Shown here in pieces: positions 1-7,663 of a DNA stretch of 46,094 nucleotides. Numbering within the stretch: the stretch's first letter is position 1; every line of letters begins with the position of its first letter. The translations under genes and the position numbers were made by a program. The DNA is from an uncultured Bacteroidales bacterium (GTDB lineage Bacteria > Bacteroidota > Bacteroidia > Bacteroidales > UBA932), in contig CALVCB010000010.1 of assembly GCA_944325965.1 (NCBI GenBank), positions 1-46,094 on the forward strand, given 5' to 3'. The notes below the pieces were generated by a model. That model was given only the letters and a program-made list of their open reading frames with translations, was not told the DNA's origin and searched no databases.

Positions 1-1590
1 TGCCTCCCCGGCGACCTCGATCACGGTCTGCCCGATGTGCTCAAGGCCGATCTTTATCTCCTCTATATAGGAAGCCAGCAGCGCAAGTCCCGTCAGCGCT
101 GCAGAGCCGATAGCAAACCCTTTCCCCGTAGCCGCGGTAGTGTTACCGAGGGCGTCCAGGATGTCGGTGCGGCGGCGCACCTCAGGGTCCAGCTCGCTCA
201 TCTGGGCGTTCCCGCCCGCATTGTCGGCAATAGGGCCGTACGCGTCAGTGGCCAGGGTGATGCCGAGGGTGGAAAGCATGCCCACGGCAGCGATGCCGAT
301 ACCGTACAGGCCCATGCTGAGGTTCTCTGCGGAAAGCATGCCCGCAATATCGAAATTGATGGCGGAAAGATATGAAAGCAGGATAGCCACGGCAATGGTA
401 ATCACCGGGATGGCCGTAGACATCATGCCCAGCCCGATACCGGAAATGATCACCGTGGCAGGGCCGGTCTTGGAACTCTCCGCAAGCTTCTGGGTAGGCT
501 TGTATGAATGTGATGTATAATATTCAGTGGACTGCCCTATGATGACACCGGCCAGGAGCCCGACAATCACAGAGAACGAAACCCCGAGCCAGTTAGGGAT
601 GTCGAGGAGGTACAGTACCCCGAATGTCGCCACGGCGATGAGGGCGGCGCTCAGGTTGGTCCCGAAACCGAGGGACTTCAGCAGCTGGCTCATCCCGGCC
701 CCCTCCTTTGTCCGTACGGTGTATATACCTATTATCGAAAGGACGACACCCACGGCGGCGATGACCATCGGGGCGAACACAGCCCTGAGCTGCATATCCT
801 CCCCAAGCCCGTAGAACGCGGAGGCGCCGAGGGCCGTCGTCGCGAGAATGGAGCCGCAGTATGACTCGTACAGGTCAGCGCCCATACCGGCGACATCACC
901 TACATTGTCCCCCACATTGTCCGCAATGGTGGCGGGGTTGCGCGGGTCGTCCTCCGGGATCCCGGCCTCCACCTTGCCCACCAGGTCGGCCCCTACGTCA
1001 GCGGCCTTCGTATAGATACCGCCTCCCACACGGGCGAAAAGGGCCTGCGTGGAAGCACCCATGCCGAAAGTCAGCATTGTGGTGGTGATCACCACCAGTT
1101 TCTGAGGCCCCTCAACGCCTATGAAATGGTCGAGGATGATGTACCACACTGAAATGTCGAGCAGCCCGAGCCCCACCACCGTAAGGCCCATGACCGCACC
1201 GGAGCGGAACGCCAGCTTCAGTCCGGAATTCAGGGACCTCATGGCCGCATTGGCAGTCCTTGCCGAGGCATAGGTGGCAGTCTTCATGCCGATGAAGCCG
1301 GCAAGTCCGGAGAAGAACCCTCCGGTGAGGAATGCGAACGGCACCCACGGGTTCTGCACTCCGAACCCGTAAGCAAGGACGGCAAAGAACAGGGCCAGGA
1401 TGACGAAGACAATCGTCACGACCTTGTACTGCTGCTTCAGGTAGGCCATCGCCCCCTTCCTCACATACAACGCGATTTCCTTCATGGTTACAGTGCCCTC
1501 GCTCTCTTTCATCATCTGACGGAAAAAGAGCCAGGCGAATGCCAGCGCAATCACCGCTGCCGCCGGCACCAGATAAAACAGGTTTGTCAT
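1..1590 (-). CDS. hppA: Membrane-bound ion-translocating pyrophosphatase (N-terminal 530 residues)
   Basis: Hydrolyses cytoplasmic pyrophosphate and pumps H+ and/or Na+ out across the inner membrane. The reading frame is open from an ATG at 1588-1590 to the window edge, so the C-terminus is missing (family proteins are usually 650-800 residues). Many hydrophobic membrane segments alternate with the family's signature loops: the substrate loop GGGIYTKAADVGADLVGKVE, the DNVGDNVGDVAGMGADLYES block and the later DAYGPIADNAGG block. The segment GNTTAATGKG carries Ala where K+-independent enzymes have Lys, so by established family rules this should be the K+-dependent class. That class includes Na+- and dual Na+/H+-pumping enzymes in Bacteroides; which ion is pumped cannot be read here. 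It appears monocistronic, separated from the next operon by that operon's terminator. Confidence 0.95.
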   Translation of the reverse strand, partial: MTNLFYLVPAAAVIALAFAWLFFRQMMKESEGTVTMKEIALYVRKGAMAYLKQQYKVVTIVFVILALFFAVLAYGFGVQNPWVPFAFLTGGFFSGLAGFIGMKTATYASARTANAAMRSLNSGLKLAFRSGAVMGLTVVGLGLLDISVWYIILDHFIGVEGPQKLVVITTTMLTFGMGASTQALFARVGGGIYTKAADVGADLVGKVEAGIPEDDPRNPATIADNVGDNVGDVAGMGADLYESYCGSILATTALGASAFYGLGEDMQLRAVFAPMVIAAVGVVLSIIGIYTVRTKEGAGMSQLLKSLGFGTNLSAALIAVATFGVLYLLDIPNWLGVSFSVIVGLLAGVIIGQSTEYYTSHSYKPTQKLAESSKTGPATVIISGIGLGMMSTAIPVITIAVAILLSYLSAINFDIAGMLSAENLSMGLYGIGIAAVGMLSTLGITLATDAYGPIADNAGGNAQMSELDPEVRRRTDILDALGNTTAATGKGFAIGSAALTGLALLASYIEEIKIGLEHIGQTVIEVAGEA

Positions 1591-1642
1591 AAGACTTCGG
1601 TTATTGTTATTGGTTATTAATTATGTCCGGGTCAAAATCCTT

Positions 1643-1650
1643 TAAAGATA
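1643..1650 (-). promoter_or_regulatory. Possible -7 box of the hppA promoter
   Basis: On the minus strand this reads TATCTTTA, one base off the Bacteroidales -7 consensus TAnnTTTG, about 55 bases before the hppA start. I see no well-spaced TTTG -33 element, so this is only a candidate. Confidence 0.3.
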
Positions 1651-1728
1651 ATAAAAATTTACATGATTGTCCGCAATAATCCATTTTTGGAAACATTTTT
1701 GGAACGGATCCGGACAGGAAGGGATGAC

Positions 1729-1761
1729 AAAAAAGGCGGCACGCTGACAATGCGCACCGCC
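1729..1761 (-). terminator. Rho-independent terminator of utilisation operon 1
   Basis: On the minus strand GGCGGTGCGC and GCGTGCCGCC form a 10-bp stem (two G-T pairs) around a 7-base loop, followed at once by TTTTTT. It lies 25 bases past the stop of the EEP lipoprotein gene and closes the sigma-FecR-SusC-SusD operon before hppA. Confidence 0.85.
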
Positions 1762-1785
1762 TCCTGCAGGCAAATTCCGGCAGTC

Positions 1786-2709
1786 CTACTCGAATTCGAG
1801 CAGGGCCGAAATAGGATAGTGGTCGGAGATATACTGCACCCCGTTCCACCTGTCCATGATGGTATGGTACTCGAGCGGAGTGAAATCCGAATAGAATATA
1901 TGGTCTATCGTCGAGGTGGTCGTGCCCCAGCCGTTGTAGGTCCCGAACTGGTCTGTCACTGCAGCATCAGTCCTGGCATCATGCATGACCATTTTCAGAG
2001 GGTCGAAAATGGCATTGTCCGTAGTGGAATTGAAGTCCGCCGTAAGGATGGAGGGATAGCCGTCCGGGTTCAGCTCGGCGAGCTTGTCACAGATAAGTCG
2101 CATGGACTGCTCGCGGGCCTCAGAGCCTTCATTGTCGAGATGGGTGTTGATATAGAAGAACTTCTTTCCCGTAGCCTTCACTGTGAAGAATGCCCATGTC
2201 GCTGTCCTCCTGTAGGCCGCATCCCAGCCGTATGAAACCTCATCCGGAGTTTCGGAAAGCCAGAATGTGCCATGGTCCCCGAGTTCCACGACATCTGTCT
2301 TGTAGAAGATGGCCATCGTCTCCCCGGTGCTTCCGCCGTCATCCCTTCCTACTCCGTAGTACTCGTATCCGGGCACATTCTCCGTAACGAAAGTGAGCTG
2401 GTAGCTGAGGGCCTCCTGTACACCCATGACGGTAGGATTCTCCTTTGCCATCATCGCCGGTATGCCTTCCCTGCGGGCTCCCCATGCATTCTGGGTCCCG
2501 TTGTCCGCACCGCCTGTCCTCATATTGAAGGATATGACCTTCACCTGGTTTTCGCCCACAACATCCGGATCCGTGCCGTCTCCTGGATCCGACGGATCTT
2601 CAGGATAGATATAATCCTCGATGAAGTCGGCATTGTCCAGGGTCTCGCTGCAACCTGCTGCAGCAAGGCCCATAAAAAGTACTGATATCAGAAATGTCAT
2701 TTTTTTCAT
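1786..2709 (-). CDS. Secreted lipoprotein of the endonuclease/exonuclease/phosphatase (EEP) family
   Basis: 307 residues. A lipoprotein signal peptide ends at AAAGC (Cys20), followed by a Pro/Asp-rich tether (about 30-52). The rest is one EEP fold: SFNMRTG at 60-66, metal-binding Glu in GVQEAL (Glu99), catalytic NTHLDN (His190), TADFNS (Asp225, Asn227), STIDHIF (Asp269, His270) and the terminal SDHYPIS (Asp296, His297). All catalytic positions of the DNase I-like superfamily are present, so it should be an active Mg2+-dependent phosphodiesterase or phosphatase; the substrate (DNA/RNA, sugar or lipid phosphate) cannot be told. It is the last gene of the operon, 13 bases after the BACON/DUF5689 lipoprotein, and probably acts on the cell surface or in the periplasm on material bound by the neighbouring SusCD. 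Confidence 0.9.
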   Translation of the reverse strand: MKKMTFLISVLFMGLAAAGCSETLDNADFIEDYIYPEDPSDPGDGTDPDVVGENQVKVISFNMRTGGADNGTQNAWGARREGIPAMMAKENPTVMGVQEALSYQLTFVTENVPGYEYYGVGRDDGGSTGETMAIFYKTDVVELGDHGTFWLSETPDEVSYGWDAAYRRTATWAFFTVKATGKKFFYINTHLDNEGSEAREQSMRLICDKLAELNPDGYPSILTADFNSTTDNAIFDPLKMVMHDARTDAAVTDQFGTYNGWGTTTSTIDHIFYSDFTPLEYHTIMDRWNGVQYISDHYPISALLEFE

Positions 2710-2722
2710 TTTATACAGGATT

Positions 2723-4978
2723 TTACTTCGTTACAAGTATATCGTCTATGAACCACCTCGAGAACTGGCCATCGGCAGGCGCGCTGGTGAACCTTATCTG
2801 CGTGCCGGCTGTCGCACCGGTGATGTTCAGGGTGAATGTCTTGAAGGAGTCTGTAGGCAGGCCTGTCACTGTAGCCGTTGTGCTGCCGTTTATCGTACCG
2901 CCACCGATGATCTCAACGACCGCCTCAGTAATGTCCGGATTCTGGACATCAGGCGGCCCGGAAGTGTTCTTGCTCCTTATCGCAGGAGACCTGTATGCAG
3001 CAGCCTTGAATGAAAGCATGAGATCTCCGGAGACTCCGAGCGCAGGGGTAGTCAGATAACCCAATTCATTGGAATATTCAGTTCTGCCGGACGGAGTCTC
3101 AGTATTGGCATAGCTTATCTGGGCATAGCCAGGACGCTCCATGACCTTCTCGCCGGTCATTCCCTGGGTCTGGTCTTCGGTCCAGGTGGATATGTCCCCT
3201 GCGCAGTAGTTCGCGAATGCCCCGAGCTTTTCGCCCACGAAATAGTCCATCCCGGCGGTAAGCTTGTCGAACGGCTGGAAATAAACGGCGCCGGCAGGAG
3301 CATAAGTATCGCCTTCGACCTCCTGTGATATGACGATAGCGGAGTGCAGCCTTATACGGCATGAATTACCGTGCCCGTCAGCTGTATTCGCCCCGCTGAT
3401 AGAGCGCTTGCCCTGCGGAGTGAGTTTGAGATACAGGTTGTTTCCTGCAAGGATAGGAGCGTTAAGATGAACAGGCAGAGTATAATAGAAATAATAGCTT
3501 CCGCCGGCAGTCACCCGTTCTATATTTACACTCCCGGCTTCCGTCCATGCTTTCTTGTCAGATGAATATGACAATGCCCATTCACTCAAGGCCCAGTCCC
3601 CGGCCCCGCAAAGGCCGAACGAAACATTGAAGTCCTCCGGCATATCCATCTGGAGAGGGACGGTAAGCCAGAAACCGCACTCTGATGTAGGCGTTGTCTT
3701 TCCATTGTCCAACGATACAAAACTTGAAGCATTGATATTGTCATGGGCACCGACTTCAGCCCAATAGTTTGGACCGTATATATCTCCGGAGGATTTTCCA
3801 TATACAGTCATTTCGAGATAAGCCCCGACTGTCTCATCAAGTTCCTCGGCTATAACCCCGGAAACCAGTTGTGTAGAAGCATTGTATGACAGCTTATTGT
3901 ATTTTATATACTTAGGGGTTTCATTGGTCTGTTCCGAACAGTAGAACGGGAACACGTACGGAAGCTGCCTGATTCCAGGTTTGACACCGATGCGCATCAC
4001 GGAAAGGTCTATGCCGTCGAGGTTGACAGGCCTGAGCTCAGGCTCTGTCCCCGCCGGGCCCGCGATACCGCATACTGTACCCACTCCTTCGTTATATGAA
4101 ACAGATGCAAAGACGGCGTTCTCCGATACGGGCAGCACTATGCGGTCCCCGTCCGCATTCTCGAACTTCGGAGAAACGGCCCAGGTCCCGCCAATGCTTT
4201 CCTGCACCACCTGGAAGTCATTGAGGCTGACATACATGGATTCATAGTCACCTGTCTGCATCGCAGCATGGTCCACCGTGAGCGGCTTGACCTCGACAGG
4301 CGTAGTCTCTGTCAGCTGAGGCTCCCCGGCAACTGTCAGGGTAAGGTAGCCGCTGTCATTACGGCCGAGCACGGCACCCTCAAGAGGAATGGAAATCTCA
4401 TTTCCGAATTCAATCGCACTGTAGTCTCCTGTTACACTGACAGTTATGCCGGAATTTACATCCGAGAAAGAATCCTCTATGGCAAAGGAGTTCTCAAACC
4501 AGTTGCCGGATACGGCATCGGTCACGACAAAGCCCTTGATCCTGGCATCATTGCCGGTGATGGTATAGTCCCCGTCACCCTCCAGTTCCCTCAGGGCACT
4601 TATGGAGATGTAGCCCTCGGACGAAACTCCGGCCTGGACTACAGGCAGTTCCCTGACGAGCCCGCCGTCCTTTGACCTGACCGTGATGACAGCCGTCCTT
4701 TCATCGCCATCGTTGCCGCCTACCCGTACAGTCAGCTCCGTGGACCCGACAAATTCAGCCGTCGAGAAAGAGGTCCATGTCTCATCGGAGGAGACTACCT
4801 CCCAGGATGTGTTGCTGTTCACGGACAACGTGTATTCCGCACCCATATATGGGGCGATGATGCTCTCTATGCCAAGGTCGAGAGTGGCCATAGGCATATC
4901 AGGCCCTTTCTTGCATCCCGTCAAGGAGACGGCTGTAATAAAGGCTGTAGACAATATGTTCTTTATACTTGATTTCAT
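2723..4978 (-). CDS. BACON/DUF5689 surface lipoprotein of utilisation operon 1
   Basis: 751 residues with a lipobox at SLTGC (Cys22). A BACON-type Ig-like domain (about 35-118, with the typical NTSWEV and WTSFS segments) is followed by a DUF5689-like region (about 125-225, beginning YISISALRELEG, with an IEDSF/VTGDY core). Two further beta-rich regions follow, the last resembling a choice-of-anchor/jelly-roll module (ends FSRWFIDDILVTK). No catalytic motif is visible. In known Sus-like operons a lipoprotein in this slot is a surface glycan-binding protein (SusE/SusF position), which is my inference for its role. It starts 12 bases after SusD and is followed by the EEP gene. It shares layout, though not close sequence, with the BACON lipoprotein at 41643-44582. 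Confidence 0.85.
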   Translation of the reverse strand: MKSSIKNILSTAFITAVSLTGCKKGPDMPMATLDLGIESIIAPYMGAEYTLSVNSNTSWEVVSSDETWTSFSTAEFVGSTELTVRVGGNDGDERTAVITVRSKDGGLVRELPVVQAGVSSEGYISISALRELEGDGDYTITGNDARIKGFVVTDAVSGNWFENSFAIEDSFSDVNSGITVSVTGDYSAIEFGNEISIPLEGAVLGRNDSGYLTLTVAGEPQLTETTPVEVKPLTVDHAAMQTGDYESMYVSLNDFQVVQESIGGTWAVSPKFENADGDRIVLPVSENAVFASVSYNEGVGTVCGIAGPAGTEPELRPVNLDGIDLSVMRIGVKPGIRQLPYVFPFYCSEQTNETPKYIKYNKLSYNASTQLVSGVIAEELDETVGAYLEMTVYGKSSGDIYGPNYWAEVGAHDNINASSFVSLDNGKTTPTSECGFWLTVPLQMDMPEDFNVSFGLCGAGDWALSEWALSYSSDKKAWTEAGSVNIERVTAGGSYYFYYTLPVHLNAPILAGNNLYLKLTPQGKRSISGANTADGHGNSCRIRLHSAIVISQEVEGDTYAPAGAVYFQPFDKLTAGMDYFVGEKLGAFANYCAGDISTWTEDQTQGMTGEKVMERPGYAQISYANTETPSGRTEYSNELGYLTTPALGVSGDLMLSFKAAAYRSPAIRSKNTSGPPDVQNPDITEAVVEIIGGGTINGSTTATVTGLPTDSFKTFTLNITGATAGTQIRFTSAPADGQFSRWFIDDILVTK

Positions 4979-4990
4979 TGCAGAGCTTTT

Positions 4991-6739
4991 TTAATAGTCA
5001 ATTCCGTCTTCCCACCCAGGGTTCTGGGTTATCGCGCCGCCGGTAAGGACGATGTCGTCCGTAGGTATCGGATACAGGTAGTCCTTGTCCTCATCCCAAT
5101 GGCGCTCTATATCGCTATGCAAGGTCAGGTAACCGCGGTTCCCCTCTGAGAGGTTGGCCTCCGCAAGGGACCTGTACACCACACCTTCTTCCTGTTCCGG
5201 GGCAGAGCCCTCATATATCACAAAATCGACAGATCCGTCATGGTCCAGGTCATATTCGCCAGGGCCGTCGAAATACATTCCGTGAAACTCCCTTTCGAAA
5301 CGTTTCCCTGCTTTCCACCTCATGATGTCCCAGTAGCGGAATCCTTCGGCAATAAGCTCCACGGTACGTTCTCTGCGGATTTCGAGGATTACACCGGTGT
5401 TCTCCCCTGTAACCCCTGTATAGCCTGTAGTCTCAGACATGAGGTACTCGTCAGGGTCGGCGTTGGCTGCGGCCATGTTCATGGAAGGCATTCCGGCCCT
5501 CGCGCGCAGCCTGTTGACAGTGACATCAAGGTCAGCCTGGGTGAGGGTGCCGCGCTCGGCCTTGGCTTCCGCAAGGTTGAGGTAGACTTCGGCAGTCCTG
5601 AATATAGGCAGGTCATTCTCGGAAGTATTGTACGAGTCATACCTGGATTCCCCGACATATTTGATTATCTGGTATCCGGTCATGGTGGCAGCCATGTCAG
5701 GCGGCAGCTGTACGGAACTTCCTATACGGGTATATCCCGGAGTCCGGATGGTCTGGGCTAGCCTTGGATCCCTGTCCTGGCATTCCTCATAGAAATCCAT
5801 GGTCTCGAACCCGGACTTGTCGGTAAACCTGGTACCGTCACTCATCAGGTACATGTTGACCACATCCTTGGCAATCCCGTGACGGCCCATGGAAATAGAA
5901 GTGAACCTGCCGTTCGAGTCATGCACAAGTCCGATTGCCGATGTATAGGCCCGGGACAATATTATCTCCGACTGGTCGGACTCAAGCAGGGTGAAAAGGT
6001 CACGGTACGGTGTATCGCCAGTAGTATAGAGGGTATATCCGGATGTGTTCACGAAGATCTCGCCGGCGGAAATGGCCTCATCAAGACAGCTCTCCCAGTC
6101 CCCGAGACCGTGGTATTTCCTGAACGTCCCTTCGAACAGGAAGATCCTGGATTTAAGTGCAAGGGCAGTCCATCTGGTGATCCTGTACACGTTCTTTGTG
6201 CTCGGAAGGTTATCTATCGCGAAATTTATGTCTTCGAGGATATGCTGCATCACCACTTTCCTGTCATCCCTTCCCTTATAGAGTTCGGGATCCTCGGCGG
6301 CCAATGGCCTGTCCACCCACGGCACATCGCCGAACCTCTTGACCTTGTCGAAGTAGAAATATGCCCTGAAGAACCTTGCAAGTCCCTCATATTCAAGCCT
6401 AACATTCTCATCTTCACACTGGTTGGAATGTTGCAGGAAAAAGTTTATGTCACGGAGCCTGTCCCAGTTCCATGCACTGGATGTGGACGGTACGGTCCTG
6501 TTGCCTATAACTTCATTGGAAAGCTCCAGGGGGATGATATAGTCATCAGTCTCGCCATATACGCCGTCGCCCCCCGGCAGCAGGTTGTAGAATTCATTCG
6601 TGAACAGCTGACATTCCGTCTCGGTAGTGAAATATGTCTCAGGCGTCAGCTGGTCCTGCGGCAGCCTGGTAAGGAAGTCGTCGCATGATACGGCGGCAGG
6701 CATACCGAGCATCAATATAAGATAATATCTGTGTTTCAT
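4991..6739 (-). CDS. SusD/RagB-family outer-membrane lipoprotein (operon 1)
   Basis: 582 residues. The signal peptide ends at AAVSC (Cys19), followed by the hallmark DDFLTRLPQDQLTPETYFT opening of SusD proteins. The alpha-helical TPR-like core shows ARFFRAYFYFDKVKRFGDVPWV near 130-150 and the RTAEVYLNLAEAKAERG and IRRERTVELIAEGFRYWDI blocks typical of the RagB/SusD family. SusD lids the SusC barrel and captures oligomers at the cell surface. The gene follows susC by 15 bases and precedes the BACON lipoprotein by 12 bases, so it is co-transcribed. The protein itself looks intact even though its SusC partner is interrupted. Confidence 0.95.
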   Translation of the reverse strand: MKHRYYLILMLGMPAAVSCDDFLTRLPQDQLTPETYFTTETECQLFTNEFYNLLPGGDGVYGETDDYIIPLELSNEVIGNRTVPSTSSAWNWDRLRDINFFLQHSNQCEDENVRLEYEGLARFFRAYFYFDKVKRFGDVPWVDRPLAAEDPELYKGRDDRKVVMQHILEDINFAIDNLPSTKNVYRITRWTALALKSRIFLFEGTFRKYHGLGDWESCLDEAISAGEIFVNTSGYTLYTTGDTPYRDLFTLLESDQSEIILSRAYTSAIGLVHDSNGRFTSISMGRHGIAKDVVNMYLMSDGTRFTDKSGFETMDFYEECQDRDPRLAQTIRTPGYTRIGSSVQLPPDMAATMTGYQIIKYVGESRYDSYNTSENDLPIFRTAEVYLNLAEAKAERGTLTQADLDVTVNRLRARAGMPSMNMAAANADPDEYLMSETTGYTGVTGENTGVILEIRRERTVELIAEGFRYWDIMRWKAGKRFEREFHGMYFDGPGEYDLDHDGSVDFVIYEGSAPEQEEGVVYRSLAEANLSEGNRGYLTLHSDIERHWDEDKDYLYPIPTDDIVLTGGAITQNPGWEDGIDY

Positions 6740-6754
6740 AATGCTCCTCCCATG

Positions 6755-7663
6755 TTAAAACTCGAGTGTCACCCCGAATGAGAATGTCTTGTAGAAAGAG
6801 TAGGTATCACCGTTCTTGTCGCTGGCCACGGCCAAGAGTTCAGGATCCACATACTTCGAATGTAACGGACTGGTGTACCAGAGGTTCTCTCCGCTGAAAT
6901 ATACCCTCAGGTTGGAAATCCCGGCCTTGCGCAGGGCTTTCTGAGGTATGGTATAACCGATGGTAAGGTTTTTCAGACGGAGGTATGCAAGGTTCTGGAG
7001 GTACCTGTCGTTGGTATAATACAGGGAGCCCGCACTCAGGGCTGAATAACCCCTGGCCCTCGGGAAATAGGCGTCCTTGTTGGTCTCAGACCATACGTCC
7101 GCCATGAAGTCCCTTCCGACAAAAGAAGTGTAAGGGCGGGAGTACGGTCCCCAGAACCTCTGGTTGTCGCTACCCGGATACCAGTCCTGGTGCCCTATAC
7201 CCTGGAAGAAGATCGAGAAGTCGAATCCGAAGAAATTGAACCCTCCGTGGAATCCATACAGGAAGCGCGGCTGGCTGTTGCCTATTACCTTGCGGTCACC
7301 CGGATCATCAAGCGTGCTCTTCCCGAAGGTGATTACATTGTCACCGTCCCGGTCGAGGTATTTCATGTCACCGCCTCTGACCCCTTTGCCATATTCTCCG
7401 ACAGACTTGAAATAATCCTGGCAGACCTGGGACATGTCCACCTGCGCGGCATATGCGGCCGCCTCCTCGTCGCTCTGGAACAGGCCCCCGACGGTGAATC
7501 CCCATATCTCGCCGAGCCTCTTTCCGACATACGGCTCGCTATACAGGCCGGAAGGGTTGTCCGCCTTGGTATAGACCGCAGTGTAGTCGGCCAGATTTCC
7601 GCCGATGTTGTAGTCGAAACGGTGCTCCCCTATCATGAACGAATCCTTCCATTCCAGCTGGAT
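6755..7663 (-). pseudogene. C-terminal remnant of the interrupted SusC (operon 1)
   Basis: About 302 residues in exactly the same frame as the fragment at 7664-10282, directly after its TAG. It encodes the last third of a TonB-dependent barrel: GEIWGFTVGGLFQSDEEA, the RGGDMKYLDRDGDNVIT block, the LRLKNLTIGYTIPQK strand and the terminal aromatic strand ending SFGVTLEF, normal for SusC. The first internal ATG is at 7634-7636, but a product from it would have no signal peptide and only part of a barrel. I therefore read it as the stranded end of a single gene of about 1,175 codons, not as a separate gene. Confidence 0.85.

Noticed and set aside
6755..7636. Independent short outer-membrane protein starting at ATG 7636
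   Set aside because: It has no signal peptide, is in frame with the SusC before it and aligns with the last third of SusC barrels.
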